From Myxococcota bacterium (GTDB lineage Bacteria; Myxococcota_C; UBA6777), in NCBI GenBank assembly GCA_023150835.1, contig JAKLKB010000200.1, positions 1 to 5,563 of the forward strand: a stretch of 5,563 bases of DNA, read 5' to 3'. The first letter of the stretch is position 1. Every line of letters begins with the position of its first letter. The notes beneath the pieces were generated by a model, which saw only the letters and a list, made by a program, of their open reading frames with translations, made no database searches and was not told the origin of the DNA. Position numbers and translations under genes: made by a program. Shown here piece by piece: positions 5,501 to 5,563 of this stretch.

Positions 5501-5563
5501 AGGGGGGGGCAGAAAGAGGGGGCAGAAAGGAGGGGGCAGAAAGGGGAGGCAGAAAGAGGAGGC
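5501..5563 (+). repeat. G-rich 13-14-bp tandem repeat, cut by the window edge
   Basis: CAGAAAG recurs at 5510, 5523, 5537 and 5550, each after a run of G residues, and a further C at 5563 continues the 13-base spacing. The strand is almost pure purine, with a single C per unit. G-runs at 5502-5509, 5518-5522, 5532-5536 and 5543-5546 could in principle form a quadruplex. The array continues past the window, so its full length is unknown. Confidence 0.85.

Overview
The window carries four genes I can support, all chromosomal in character, set in unusually repeat-rich intergenic DNA. From left to right there is a gene-free, repeat-filled stretch (1-955). Next is a large minus-strand gene for a bifunctional peptidoglycan synthase of the PBP1C type (956-3499). 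A 384-bp divergent intergenic region follows (3500-3883). Three plus-strand genes come next: a small membrane protein (3884-4255), a short CobW/COG0523-like G-domain protein (4313-4882) and a Fur-family metal-responsive repressor (4982-5440). A purine-rich repeat tail runs to the right edge.

The organism is a bacterium with moderately high GC, probably with a Gram-negative-type envelope. PBP1C with a C-terminal BiPBP_C domain is commonest in Proteobacteria and neighbouring phyla. The Fur protein's HHHPHFVCGDCG metal-site motif resembles proteins I associate with delta-proteobacterial/myxobacterial lineages, but I cannot fix the phylum and that suggestion is weak.

The left region is the oddest part. 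It holds a tandem array of 32-bp units (nine good copies, then two decayed copies still in phase). The array lies between two imperfect 60-bp inverted repeats (77-136 and 880-939). A second dispersed repeat family occurs as two opposite-facing copies (753-809 and 3693-3751) on either side of pbpC. These look like miniature, non-coding, palindrome-bearing elements and not genes.

The three plus-strand genes are probably one transcription unit, with an optional internal promoter before the Fur gene. A COG0523-type protein beside a Fur-family repressor suggests metal homeostasis, most likely zinc. The COG0523-like protein is unusual, however: it stops at the end of the G domain and has lost its recognisable NKxD nucleotide-specificity motif. 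The small membrane protein is not recognised. pbpC is a separate, divergently transcribed cell-wall gene without the alpha-2-macroglobulin partner often found next to it. I see no CRISPR array, tRNA, rRNA or transposase.
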